From: Bacteroidota bacterium
GTDB lineage: Bacteria; Bacteroidota; Bacteroidia; Chitinophagales; BACL12
Length of the DNA: 64,000 nt
Direction of reading: 5' to 3'
Assembly (NCBI GenBank): GCA_016715425.1
Contig: JADKAC010000005.1
Location: 1,178,001 to 1,242,000, forward strand
Shown here: piece by piece, positions 22,576-31,428 of the stretch
Layout of the letters: each line of letters starts with the position of its first letter
Position numbering within the stretch: position 1 is the stretch's first letter
Translations under genes and position numbers: made by a program
Notes under the pieces: generated by a model
Databases searched by the model: none
Seen by the model: only the letters and a program-made list of their open reading frames with translations
Told to the model about the DNA's origin: nothing

Positions 22576-23970
22576 TTATCTTTTGATGAATTTGCCAGTA
22601 AATGTTTGTTTGTCCGTCGTTGTTAGATTATAAAAATATAGCCCTTCAGGAAAATTGTTTATATCAATTTTAAAATTTGGCTCAAATATTCCGCTTACAG
22701 TTTTAATTTCCTGCCCTATTGAATTATAAATTTTCATTTGCATTATTTTCCCAACTGTCACTGCACTAACCGTAAAATTTATTTCATTAATTGCCGGATT
22801 TGGAAATGCAATCACTTGTAAGTTGTTAGGCGTTGAATTGACACTGATTGATAAAGCATAATTGCCAATGCTATCAAGTTTTATTAAAATTATGTCAGCT
22901 ATTGCCACACCATTATTTTTAGAACCTGTTAATAGAAAGCCACCATCTGAAGTTTGAGTAATATTATTCCCTAAGTGGTAAGTGTAGCCATCAAATGATC
23001 TGCTCCATTTAACGTTTCCTAATGTATCCAAGTAAGTAATAATAAGATTATAATCATTGGGATAGGGCCCCCAGCCTGACAAGTATCTTGTAGTGGATAG
23101 AATATATCCGTTCTTGCTTTTACATTCCTTAATGAAATGCGCATTTCCTAAATTATATTTCTTCGTCCAAATGGTATCACCATCCGAGTTTGTTCTAATT
23201 ATGAAAGTTTCCGATTCACCATCAATTATTTGCGGGTCAAAGTTTGAAGCAATTAAATATCCGTCATCAAAAAGTTGTTGAATTGAGCTTGCCTGGTCAT
23301 TTCCTGATCCCCCAAATGTTTTCGTCCAAACTGTATCTCCACTTATATCGGTTTTAATAAAAACAATATTCTGGTTCTCTGTTATTGAATTGGTATATCC
23401 AACCATTGCAAAACCACTGTCTTCTGTTTGAATTACTGATTGACAAATTACAGAATTGTAACGCCTTGTCCAGAGAGTGTCTCCATATGAGTTTGTTACA
23501 AAAAGTGTTGTCGAGGTATCCGGTCTAAGAAAAAAATATCCGTTACTATTTGTTTGTCCAACTGAATATCCTTCTGACCAAAAGGTAGAGAGATATTCCT
23601 TGTCCCATATAAGGGCACCTGATGAATTGAATTTCATGAGGTATGGATTGCTGCCATTCACTCTTCCGGCAACAACATAATTACTATCAATAGTTTCGAT
23701 TAATGAGTAGGCGAATTCCATTCTTGGGCTTTGTCCTATATACTTGTCCCAAATGAGATTTCCTACTGAGTCTACCAACAAAACATTTACATCATAGTCT
23801 GTTACGAATTGACTTCTTGTGGACCCAGCAATAAGATATTTGCCATCATATCTTTCAATCACTGCACTTCCATAATCAAAATTTGTCTTGGAGTAAAGCT
23901 CGTTGAACAAATCTTGTCCATTCGCTTTTGCTGTAAGAAGAATCAGTAAAATTGTAGTAATATGTTTCAA
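22576..23970 (-). CDS. secreted beta-propeller-like (delta-60 repeat) protein with T9SS type A sorting domain
   Basis: About 464 residues from a TTG at 23970, giving the signal peptide MKHITTILLILLTAKANGQ. An open frame reaches 24144, but the extra 58 residues look unlike a leader. The middle contains ~50-residue repeats of the delta-60/SBBP type, each with GNLIWDKYIGQS-, GDTVWTKTFGGSG- and DGGFLLTGSKN-like motifs, suggesting a propeller. The last ~75 residues (AFPNPAINEINFTV, then YNSIGQEIKT and FTGKFIKR) are a type A Por secretion tail. Predicted fate: export by T9SS to the surface or outside. It lies alone between repeat regions. Confidence 0.82.
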   Translation of the reverse strand: MKHITTILLILLTAKANGQDLFNELYSKTNFDYGSAVIERYDGKYLIAGSTRSQFVTDYDVNVLLVDSVGNLIWDKYIGQSPRMEFAYSLIETIDSNYVVAGRVNGSNPYLMKFNSSGALIWDKEYLSTFWSEGYSVGQTNSNGYFFLRPDTSTTLFVTNSYGDTLWTRRYNSVICQSVIQTEDSGFAMVGYTNSITENQNIVFIKTDISGDTVWTKTFGGSGNDQASSIQQLFDDGYLIASNFDPQIIDGESETFIIRTNSDGDTIWTKKYNLGNAHFIKECKSKNGYILSTTRYLSGWGPYPNDYNLIITYLDTLGNVKWSRSFDGYTYHLGNNITQTSDGGFLLTGSKNNGVAIADIILIKLDSIGNYALSISVNSTPNNLQVIAFPNPAINEINFTVSAVTVGKIMQMKIYNSIGQEIKTVSGIFEPNFKIDINNFPEGLYFYNLTTTDKQTFTGKFIKR

Positions 23971-24182
23971 TAGTAGCTGGTTTTTATAATTGCAGATAAC
24001 ATGTAAATAATTCTGTATCAAATATAAAAAATTCAGACCTATCCTTCCATAATGGGAATGTAAAGTTTGCATGTTCTTTATATAGTCAAGTTTTTTTCCA
24101 ATCCCGAATTTTCTTGTCTCCAATAAAAAATAAATAAATAACAACCCCTTGCAATGGTTGGAGTTGTAAACTATAATTCATT

Positions 24183-24229
24183 ATCTGAACTCTAATTAAA
24201 ATGATTACATAAATACTATGATTTTATTT
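24183..24229. repeat. CTGAACTCTAATTAAAATGATTACAT repeat copy in 23971-24439 gap
   Basis: TCTGAACTCTAATTAAAATG followed by ATTACATAAATACTATGATT matches the tails at 22285 and 22498. The rest of this gap is AT-rich without a recognised signal; a weak TACCTTTA lies at ~24340, about 100 bp before the next gene. Confidence 0.7.
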
Positions 24230-24439
24230 CTATTTTTCTCAATACTTACTACTCTATTCTTTTTGAAACCAGTCAAGGGAAATCAGTTTATATAGAACAG
24301 ATTAAATTCGATTGCGTAAATTATTAAAACACATTTTTGCTACCTTTAAAAAGCAATTGCGATTTTTTATACGGACTTAAGTTAGTGGTCAACATAAAAG
24401 ACGACACAGCTAAGAAGACACTCACCGAATAAGCAAAAA

Positions 24440-24976
24440 ATGAATAAAATTGAAATCCCACTTAACAAGACAAAATTATTTTTAGGAATTGGTGGCTCAA
24501 TCCTATTTGTGATTTTAGGAATTTATCTTTTTACATCCATTGAACCCAACCAAACAAAGTTTAATACTACACTTGTAAAAATTGCTGGAATAGCAGGGAT
24601 TTTATTCTTCAGCACAACAGGTATTTATGGTGTGAAGAAATTGTTCGACAATAACGATGGGCTAACTATTGACGACAACGGAATTATAGATAATACAAAC
24701 GCATTAAGCATTGGACGTATTAAATGGGCTGACATAACTGAAATAAGAACAGAACAAGTAATGTCAACAAAATTTTTACTCATTTTTATAAAAAACCCAA
24801 ACGAAATTTTAAAAAAAGCTGGTGGAATGAAAAGTAAATTAATGGCTGGAAATATGAAAATGTATGGGACACCTTTATCAATAACTTCTACAACATTAAA
24901 ATACAACTTTAACGACTTAGAAAAACTATTGAAGGACAGACTAAATGAACAGAGAGAAAGTATGCCGAACGATTAA
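24440..24976 (+). CDS. STM3941-family membrane protein
   Basis: 178 residues. Two N-terminal TM helices (~13-32 and ~46-66) are followed by a cytoplasmic domain with GLTIDDNGIIDNTN, then IGRIKWADITEIRTEQV and FLLIFIKNPNEIL. This is the PH-like layout of the STM3941 family. The C terminus is charged. Function is unknown in the family. It is monocistronic between repeat-rich gaps. Confidence 0.82.
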   Translation: MNKIEIPLNKTKLFLGIGGSILFVILGIYLFTSIEPNQTKFNTTLVKIAGIAGILFFSTTGIYGVKKLFDNNDGLTIDDNGIIDNTNALSIGRIKWADITEIRTEQVMSTKFLLIFIKNPNEILKKAGGMKSKLMAGNMKMYGTPLSITSTTLKYNFNDLEKLLKDRLNEQRESMPND

Positions 24977-25006
24977 TCAAAGTCGGTTTGACTTAGTTGT
25001 GTATTC

Positions 25007-25055
25007 CGTCTCAGCCGAGTCACTTGCAAAGGACTCGGCGTAAATCTATTTCAGG
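25007..25055. repeat. CCGAGTC/GACTCGG dispersed hairpin, copy 2
   Basis: CGTCTCAGCCGAGTC, ACTTGCAAAG, GACTCGG, CGTAAATCTATTTC. Stem 25015-25021 pairs with 25032-25038. It is identical over the core to the two tandem copies at 26238-26410. Confidence 0.88.
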
Positions 25056-25134
25056 TCTATCTTTTTAACATACTAATTTAAAATCAAACAAATCATAGTT
25101 CAGTCAATTACCTGATACATTTTGTATGTATTAA

Positions 25135-25530
25135 CATTCAAAAGATTGCTTCGTCGTAACTCCTCGTTTACCTGCCGAAGGAAGGCAATGACGCTCCGGG
25201 GGAAATGAGTTTTAAAATTTAGAATCACTTAATACTTGCCTCATCAATAAAATTTCTAAGTCATAATAATTACATCTTCATTAGAATTCCTAATAAACAA
25301 TGTGTGCGTCATTGCGAGCCTTATTTTTTTATAAGGCGTGGCAATCTCATCGTAAGAAGTAATTATTTTTTGTCAGTACTACCATTCAAAAGATTGCCAC
25401 GTCACTCGTACCTCGTTCCTCGCAATGACACTTCTGTTGTTCATTTATCGTAAGAATTAATAACATCAAGTGTGTACGTCATTGCGAGCCTTATTTTTTT
25501 AATAAGGTGTGGCAATCTCATCATGAGAAC
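25135..25530. repeat. GTCATTGCGAG-type dispersed repeats, one with nested CTGCCG element
   Basis: Alternating orientations: AAAAGATTGC...CTCCTCG...AATGACG (25139-25193), GTCATTGCGAGCC...GGCAATCTCATC (25308-25351), AAAAGATTGCC...CTCGCAATGACAC (25387-25431), GTCATTGCGAGCC...GGCAATCTCATC (25479-25523). The first copy is interrupted after CTCCTCG by TTTACCTGCCGAAGGAAGG. GTCATTGCGAG repeats are a common feature of Bacteroidota intergenic DNA. With the 25007 hairpin they fill the 24977-25659 gap. Confidence 0.85.
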
Positions 25531-25659
25531 TAATTATTTTTTTTTGTAACTCCGGTTGTATATTTTTTAATGAAATACTGTGTTTCGTATATTTGGGAGT
25601 AAGATGTTATTGTACAAAACAACACCCACAATTTACGTAAACATTAAACGACAAGTAAA

Positions 25660-26115
25660 ATGAAAAAGCTACAATTTAAAATAGAGATAAACGCAACAGC
25701 TCAAAAAGTATATGAAACAATGTTGGGTTTAAAAGATAAATCTAATTATGAATATTGGACTTCTGCTTTTAATCCTACTTCTACTTATGAAGGTAGTTGG
25801 GAAAAAGACAGTAAAATTCTTTTTGTAGGAGTGGATGAAAATGGAAAGAAAGGTGGAATGGTTTCTAAAATAGAAGTGCACCAACCGGCAAAGTTTGTTT
25901 CAATATTACATTATGGTTTCCTGGATGGCGACAGTGAAGTAACCACTGGCGAACAAGTTGAAAAATGGGCAGGCGGACACGAAAATTATTCTTTTCAAGA
26001 AAGTAACGGTATAACAACTGTAACAGTTGATATGGACACTATTGAAGAATATGAAGAGTACTTCAACAATAATTATCCAACCGCATTAGAAAAATTAAAA
26101 GAGATTTCTGAGTAA
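25660..26115 (+). CDS. SRPBCC/AHSA1-like domain protein
   Basis: 151 residues covering a whole SRPBCC (START-like) domain: FKIEINATAQKVYETMLGLK at the N terminus, FNPTSTYEGSWEKDSKILFV in the middle, and a C-terminal helix DTIEEYEEYFNNNYPTALEK. Family knowledge: ligand-binding or Hsp90-activator-like folds; no ligand can be named. It is a stand-alone gene in a run of small cytoplasmic proteins. Confidence 0.85.
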   Translation: MKKLQFKIEINATAQKVYETMLGLKDKSNYEYWTSAFNPTSTYEGSWEKDSKILFVGVDENGKKGGMVSKIEVHQPAKFVSILHYGFLDGDSEVTTGEQVEKWAGGHENYSFQESNGITTVTVDMDTIEEYEEYFNNNYPTALEKLKEISE

Positions 26116-26237
26116 GTGAAATCTATATTGAAACCCAAAACAAAAGAAGAATTATTATTTCTAATTACTGATTTACTAATTTTTTTTCTCGCCACTTACT
26201 ACTCACTATTCACTTTCTTTATCATTGATCACTCATT

Positions 26238-26481
26238 CTGTCTCAGCCGAGTCACTTGCAAAGGACTCGGCGTAAATCTATTTCTGTATCGGCCTGAACT
26301 ATGATTTAATTTCTATTTTATTTTCTCAATACCTGATACTCAATACCCGATACTTTTTTCTGTCTCAGCCGAGTCACTTGCAAAGGACTCGGCGTAAATC
26401 TATTTCTGTATCGGCCTGAACTGTGATTTAATTTCTATTTTATTTTCTCAATACCTGATACTCAATACCCAATACTTTTTT
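26238..26481. repeat. two tandem 122-bp units containing the GACTCGG hairpin
   Basis: TCTCAGCC occurs at 26241 and 26363, a 122-bp period. Each unit carries AGCCGAGTC/GACTCGGCG, TCTATTTCTGTATCGG, CCTGAACT(A/G)TGATTTAATT and TACCTGATACTCAATACCC. Two dispersed families and one phrase family are thus duplicated together. They occupy most of the 26116-26514 gap; a frame at 26116 across them is not credible. Confidence 0.9.
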
Positions 26482-26514
26482 ATAGCTTTAACTATTAAAA
26501 TGTAAATCATTACC

Positions 26515-26925
26515 ATGGGAAAATTAGCGAAAGTAAAAACGACAGAAAACTCTTTAAACGTAGATGATTTTATCAACTCAGTGAAAGAGGAACAAAAACG
26601 CAATGACAGTTTACAACTAATCAAAATGATGAAAGCGATAAGCAAAGAAGAACCAAAAATGTGGGGGAGTTCACTTATTGGTTTTGGAAAACTAATTGTT
26701 AAAAGCCCGACATCAGGTCGTGAAGTGGAATGGTTTAAAATTGGTTTCTCTCCTCGTAAAGCAAACCTAAGTATATACTTAATGAACCTTCAAATTCATG
26801 AAGCCTCATTGAAAAAATTGGGAAAACATAAGCAAGGAAGTGGTTGCCTTTATATCAATACACTGGCTGATGTTGACCTCAAGATTTTGGAAGAAATGTT
26901 TATTACAACTATAAAAGAAAAATAA
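26515..26925 (+). CDS. DUF1801-domain protein (paralog 1)
   Basis: 136 residues. The DUF1801/YdhG-like fold is recognisable from the N-terminal helix VDDFINSVKEEQKRNDSLQL, then EPKMWGSSLIGFGKLI and the closing SGCLYINTLADVDLKILEEM. Function is unknown in the family; iron-chaperone-like annotations exist but are unproven. The next DUF1801 gene begins 7 bp after its stop, so the two form an operon. Confidence 0.88.
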   Translation: MGKLAKVKTTENSLNVDDFINSVKEEQKRNDSLQLIKMMKAISKEEPKMWGSSLIGFGKLIVKSPTSGREVEWFKIGFSPRKANLSIYLMNLQIHEASLKKLGKHKQGSGCLYINTLADVDLKILEEMFITTIKEK

Positions 26926-26932
26926 CTTTATA

Positions 26933-27388
26933 ATGAAAGCAACAGGAAATACAGTAAAAGAAATTCTGACTAGTCTTCCACAGGAAAGAGCAGAACCATT
27001 TAATAAATTACATGATGTAATTATAAAAAATCTACCTAAAGGTTTTGAAGCCGCTATGAGTTATGGTGGCTTGGGATATGTGGTTCCGCATACTTTATAT
27101 CCTGAAGGTTACCATTGCAAACCAAGCGAACCACTTCCCTTCGCAGGTATTGCATCGCAAAAGAATTCTATTAATTTTTATCACATGGGTATTTATGCCG
27201 ACCCGAAATTATTGAACTGGTTTGTTAGTGAATATCCCAAGCATTCCAAGCAAAAACTGGACATGGGTAAAAGTTGTATTCGTTTTAAAAAGCTGGACGA
27301 TATTCCTTACAAACTGATTGGTGAATTAATGAAAAAAATAAGTGTAAAAGAATGGATAACTATTTATGAAACTCACTTAAAAAAATAA
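26933..27388 (+). CDS. DUF1801-domain protein (paralog 2)
   Basis: 151 residues, 7 bp after paralog 1. It has the longer DUF1801 form: TVKEILTSLPQERAEPFNKL, then GFEAAMSYGGLGYVVPHTLY, INFYHMGIYA and GKSCIRFKKLDDIPYKLIGE. It belongs to the same superfamily as its neighbour but a different subgroup, so this is not a recent duplication. Function unknown. Confidence 0.88.
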   Translation: MKATGNTVKEILTSLPQERAEPFNKLHDVIIKNLPKGFEAAMSYGGLGYVVPHTLYPEGYHCKPSEPLPFAGIASQKNSINFYHMGIYADPKLLNWFVSEYPKHSKQKLDMGKSCIRFKKLDDIPYKLIGELMKKISVKEWITIYETHLKK

Positions 27389-27485
27389 TCCTGTGAAAGT
27401 TTCGGAGGTTATAAATTTACAAAATGACAGAAGGAATAAACGAAATAAGAGAACTACGAACGTCTTATAAAAGATTCGCATACAA

Positions 27486-28193
27486 ATGGAAAATTTACCA
27501 ATATACATAAGTATAGTTTTTGGGCTGACAACAATTTTGACAGTTGGAATATTTTATAAAGCGACCAATTATTCTAAATCAACATTAATAATTTTATTGT
27601 CTTGGTTAGCATTGCAAACTGCTATCGGTCTTTCAGGTTTTTACACCATGACGGAAACAATTCCACCAAGGTTTATACTTTTAGTTCTTCCACCTTTACT
27701 TTTAATTATTTTACTATTTACCACTTCAAGAGGCAAACAATATATTGATAGCCTGAATGCAAAAACTTTAACCATTTTGCATATCATAAGAATTCCTGTT
27801 GAAATTGTTCTCTTTTGGCTATTCGTTAATAAAGCCGTTCCTGAACTTATGACTTTTGAAGGAAGAAACTTTGATATTCTATCTGGACTGACAGCTCCTA
27901 TTATTTTTTACTTCGGTTTTATAAGAAAAAATTTAAATCGAAAAATAATCTTGATTTGGAATGTTATCTCTTTGGGACTTCTCATAAATATTGTTGCGAA
28001 TGCAGTTCTATCAGCACCGTTTCCGTTTCAGCAATTTGCGTTTGACCAACCCAATATTGCTATTTTATATTTTCCTTTCAATTGGCTACCCTCTTGTGTA
28101 GTCCCCTTAGTTTTACTTTCACACTTGGCTACAATTAGACAATTATTACTTGGCGAAAAAAAGAAAAACAACAGCTACCAAACTAACGAATAA
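27486..28193 (+). CDS. polytopic membrane protein of unknown function
   Basis: 235 residues with about seven hydrophobic spans (starting ~5, 33, 62, 95, 130, 155 and 195). Conserved-looking loops include SGFYTMTETIPPRFILLVLP and APFPFQQFAFDQPNI. No transporter or enzyme signature was recognised. A 29-codon frame at 27424 overlaps its start and was not accepted. It follows the DUF1801 pair by ~100 bp. Confidence 0.7.
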   Translation: MENLPIYISIVFGLTTILTVGIFYKATNYSKSTLIILLSWLALQTAIGLSGFYTMTETIPPRFILLVLPPLLLIILLFTTSRGKQYIDSLNAKTLTILHIIRIPVEIVLFWLFVNKAVPELMTFEGRNFDILSGLTAPIIFYFGFIRKNLNRKIILIWNVISLGLLINIVANAVLSAPFPFQQFAFDQPNIAILYFPFNWLPSCVVPLVLLSHLATIRQLLLGEKKKNNSYQTNE

Positions 28194-28320
28194 TTACCGT
28201 CCTCACAGTGTTACCAGAAGGGAACTCTGCGAAGAATAAATCCTGCATACGATAGTGTAAATGTTGTTACAATTGAAAAAACTATGCAGCCAATTTTAAA
28301 AACATTTTAATGTAATGACA

Positions 28321-28349
28321 TTTGTGAATGCGAATAACCGCTATATTTG
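28321..28349 (+). promoter_or_regulatory. Bacteroidota promoter of the Cys-motif/TonB receptor cluster
   Basis: TTTG (28321-28324), 17 bp, TATATTTG (28342-28349). This is the best -33/-7 pair in the window (TTTG...TAnnTTTG). Transcription would begin near 28356, so an ATG at 28328 cannot be used and the TTG at 28370 becomes the start. Confidence 0.7.
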
Positions 28350-28369
28350 TTGAACCTATAGATACTCTA

Positions 28370-28741
28370 TTGAAGCACATACTTATCATAGTAACACTAA
28401 CCGGGGTTTTGTTGCAAAACTTTACAAACGAAATTTTCCTTGCGGGATATGAACTGAACAGGGAATATTTTGCTACTAATCTGTGTGAGCAAAAAGACAT
28501 AACAAATAATAATTGTAAGGGAAGTTGTTTTTTCCTAAATGAGATAGTAGATCAAGATAATAATAAGCAAACACCACTATCTAAGAATTTGAAAGAAGTA
28601 AAAGATTTTCAATTATTCTGTTTGCAATTATTTTCATTACAATTTCATAGCTCACAATCAGAGCAACAGTTTGCATTACCTTATATTTTTAGCTTCCCTT
28701 CTACACCTGACATTATTTTTCTACATCCGCCCAACGCTTGA
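28370..28741 (+). CDS. small exported Cys-motif protein preceding TonB receptor
   Basis: About 123 residues from a TTG at 28370, giving an N-terminal hydrophobic helix (HILIIVTLTGVLLQN). It is followed by YELNREYFATNLCEQKDITN and NNCKGSCFFLNEI. The Cys motif (LCE...NCKGSC) matches a small Bacteroidota family usually encoded next to TonB receptors (consensus LCENK...CxGKC). This suggests thiol-based metal or heme handling at the envelope, but function is not established. A start at 28328 is excluded by the promoter box at 28342. It is ~280 bp upstream of the receptor. Confidence 0.65.
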   Translation: MKHILIIVTLTGVLLQNFTNEIFLAGYELNREYFATNLCEQKDITNNNCKGSCFFLNEIVDQDNNKQTPLSKNLKEVKDFQLFCLQLFSLQFHSSQSEQQFALPYIFSFPSTPDIIFLHPPNA

Positions 28742-29023
28742 TTAATTTTCCTTTATTGCAAATGTGAGAACTGCTATGATTTAATTCTAAGGCGGGGTAA
28801 CACATTTTATTTGCAATATGTGGAACAGGATAATTCCTGCTGACTTCTTCCAATTACATATTTAAAAGATTTAACCAAAACAAACTTCAAAAGTGTAATG
28901 GGTAAACGGAGTAAAACAGCAGTTAAAAATTGAAAAATCCTTTTCACAGATTAACCAAAAAATTAAACTTCAATATTCAAACTCAGAATAGAACAAATCA
29001 GGCTGTTCAAAAAAAGACATACT

Positions 29024-31342
29024 ATGAATCACAAACAATTATTACCAATCATCTTTCTGCTGCTTTTATCCTCAGGTATATATGCGCAGCAATCAATAAA
29101 AGGAAGTGTTTATGATAAACAAACCAATGAACCATTACCGGGTGTAAATATTTATTTTGCCGGCACACAAACCGGAACCACATCGGATGTTACGGGGGAA
29201 TTCATTCTTGAAAGTCAACAAGCAGCAGATAGTATTACATTATCCTTTTTGGGTTATCAGTCAAAGAATGTAAAAGCTGAACAAGAAAGTAATATGTTAA
29301 TCGGATTAGAAGCATCGTCCACGAATATGCAGGAAGTAATAGTTTCAGCAAGTCGGGAGGAGCAAAAAAGAAGTGAAGCTCCGATTGCCATCAGCAATAT
29401 TTCATCATCAGTAATCAGTGATGCAAAGCCAATTTCTATTGACCAGGTGTTGAATAAAGTGAGTGGTGTATATATGATAGATCTTGGCAATGAACAACAT
29501 TCAATGTCTATTCGTCAGCCTCTTGGATATAAAAGCCTTTATCTCTATTTGGAGGATGGAATTCCGATTCGAACTTCGGGATTGTTTAACCATAATGCAT
29601 TGATTGAAATTAATATGGCAAATGTCAGGAATATAGAAGTTATTCGTGGACCTGCATCTTCCCTTTATGGACAGGAAGCAATTGGCGGAGCGGTGAATTT
29701 TATTACCTATGGCCCAACGATAGTACCAACAGCAAAAGTATTTATACAGGGAAATGATATTGGTTATAAGAGAGCAGATTTTCAAGCTTCTAATACCTTT
29801 AATAAACTGGGTTTATCCATTGCAGGCTATTATGCTGAAAGAAAAGATGGTTATATAGAACAAAGCGATTTTAATAAACTTGGTTTATCACTGCGGGCTG
29901 ATTACCGTTTTAATGATAAAACTATACTGAATACTAATATATCATACATTGATTATTATTCAGAAATGAGTGGTGGCTTAGATAGTGTCAAGTATTTTGA
30001 AAAGGACTATGAAGATATGAATACGTTTACCTACCGTGATGTATCCGCACTAAGAGCTAATGCCAGATTATCCCATTATTGGAATGACAATAGCAAGACT
30101 TCTTTTACAGCAATATTCCGTGATAACAGCATTAAACAAAATCCCTCCTATTTTATAGTGGATGATTACAAACCCTGGTTAGGAACCGGTGACCCCAATT
30201 TAGCCCATGGTCAGATTAATGATGTGTATTTTCAAAGCTATGCCGCAATCATTCAACATAAAGAATCCTTTGACTGGAAAAATGCGGCATTAATTGGTGG
30301 AGTATCAACAGATTTCAGCCCATCGGGATATTATGCCAATTATATCAGTATAGATAAAAGCGATGACGGTCATTATACTGACTTCACCTCTACTGATTCA
30401 GTGCTTTCGGACTATGATGTGGATGTATCGAACTATGCTGCCTATACTCAATTTGAATTTTCACCATTAATGCATTTGCGATTCGTAGCAGCTATTCGTT
30501 ATGACAATTTCGTATATGATTATCATAACTTGTTGCCACCTTCACCTACTTCAGGAGCACCAGACAGCAAGAATACATACTCGCAATTTTCTCCAAAACT
30601 GGGTTTGACTTATGAGATAAAAGAAACATCGGGTGTATATGTTAATTATAGCCAGGGTTTTGTACCGCCTCAGATAACAGAATTATACAGACAAGTACAA
30701 GTGCCAACATTAAAACCTTCAGTTTTTTATAACTATGAAGCAGGTGGCTGGGCAACCCTTTTTAAAAACTTGGTGTATTTAGATGCAAGTGTATATCTGA
30801 TGGAAGGGGTGGATGAAATAATTTCGGTATATGATCTTACGGATGGATCATATCATAATGAGAATGCGGGTAAAACACAACATAAAGGAATTGAATATGG
30901 GTTAACTTATACTCCCTTAAAGAGTTTGTATTTAAGAGTAAGCGGTACAAATGCCACACATATATTTATTGATTATGTCGAAAACGGAGTTGATTATAAT
31001 GGAAATGATATGGGAAATGCACCAGGGTTTATAGCGAACGCAGAAATAATGTTTAAGCCAGCAATGTTAAAGGGATTCAGAATCGGCGTAGAGACTCAGC
31101 ATCTAAGCGAGTACTATATGGATCCAGCGAATACAGTTAAATATCCGGGATTTACAGTCTTCAACCTGCGTACAGGTTATTCATGGAGCGGACTCGAAGT
31201 TTGGGTTAACTGGATGAATTTTACAAATCAGTATTATGCCACTATTGCTAGTAAAACAATTTGGGGATATAGTTATGATCCGGGCGATCCATCAAATATA
31301 AATATTGGTCTGAGTTATAGATTTACCGGTAAAGAAAAATAA
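29024..31342 (+). CDS. TonB-dependent outer-membrane receptor with carboxypeptidase-D-like N-terminal domain
   Basis: 772 residues. Signal peptide 1-21 (PIIFLLLLSSGIYAQ), then a CarboxypepD_reg-like domain (~23-100; GSVYDKQTNEPLPGVNIYFA). The plug is at ~115-230 (VLNKVSGVYMIDLGN, then IEVIRGPASSLYGQEAIGGA), and the 22-strand barrel runs to an aromatic-rich C terminus. Known role: TonB/ExbBD-energised uptake of a large or scarce ligand. The ligand is not readable; the Cys-rich neighbours on both sides hint at a metal or metal complex. It is probably transcribed with the genes at 28370 and 31429. Confidence 0.93.
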   Translation: MNHKQLLPIIFLLLLSSGIYAQQSIKGSVYDKQTNEPLPGVNIYFAGTQTGTTSDVTGEFILESQQAADSITLSFLGYQSKNVKAEQESNMLIGLEASSTNMQEVIVSASREEQKRSEAPIAISNISSSVISDAKPISIDQVLNKVSGVYMIDLGNEQHSMSIRQPLGYKSLYLYLEDGIPIRTSGLFNHNALIEINMANVRNIEVIRGPASSLYGQEAIGGAVNFITYGPTIVPTAKVFIQGNDIGYKRADFQASNTFNKLGLSIAGYYAERKDGYIEQSDFNKLGLSLRADYRFNDKTILNTNISYIDYYSEMSGGLDSVKYFEKDYEDMNTFTYRDVSALRANARLSHYWNDNSKTSFTAIFRDNSIKQNPSYFIVDDYKPWLGTGDPNLAHGQINDVYFQSYAAIIQHKESFDWKNAALIGGVSTDFSPSGYYANYISIDKSDDGHYTDFTSTDSVLSDYDVDVSNYAAYTQFEFSPLMHLRFVAAIRYDNFVYDYHNLLPPSPTSGAPDSKNTYSQFSPKLGLTYEIKETSGVYVNYSQGFVPPQITELYRQVQVPTLKPSVFYNYEAGGWATLFKNLVYLDASVYLMEGVDEIISVYDLTDGSYHNENAGKTQHKGIEYGLTYTPLKSLYLRVSGTNATHIFIDYVENGVDYNGNDMGNAPGFIANAEIMFKPAMLKGFRIGVETQHLSEYYMDPANTVKYPGFTVFNLRTGYSWSGLEVWVNWMNFTNQYYATIASKTIWGYSYDPGDPSNINIGLSYRFTGKEK

Positions 31343-31428
31343 ATTGATGGAGCTATTATTATTAGCAGTATTACCGCAAAAGGCAAATGGCGCATTTCAA
31401 TAATAAATTTAACAGCAAACATGAGTTC

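Noticed and set aside
24704..24906. Minus-strand frames within the STM3941 gene and many similar shadows elsewhere
   Set aside because: They lie antisense to well-supported genes and show no coding character of their own.
25300..25530. Possible CRISPR array because of regularly repeated GTCATTGCGAG units
   Set aside because: Units alternate in orientation, spacing is irregular and there are no cas genes; it is a dispersed intergenic repeat.
26116..26304. 62-codon frame after the SRPBCC gene
   Set aside because: Mostly repeat DNA (CACTATTCAC phrases and the GACTCGG hairpin); GTG start and no family resemblance.
27424..27510. 29-codon frame overlapping the start of the membrane protein at 27486
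   Set aside because: Too short and without features; could be a remnant, but there is no support.
28930..29115. 61-codon frame ending inside the TonB receptor signal peptide
   Set aside because: Out of frame with a strongly supported gene.
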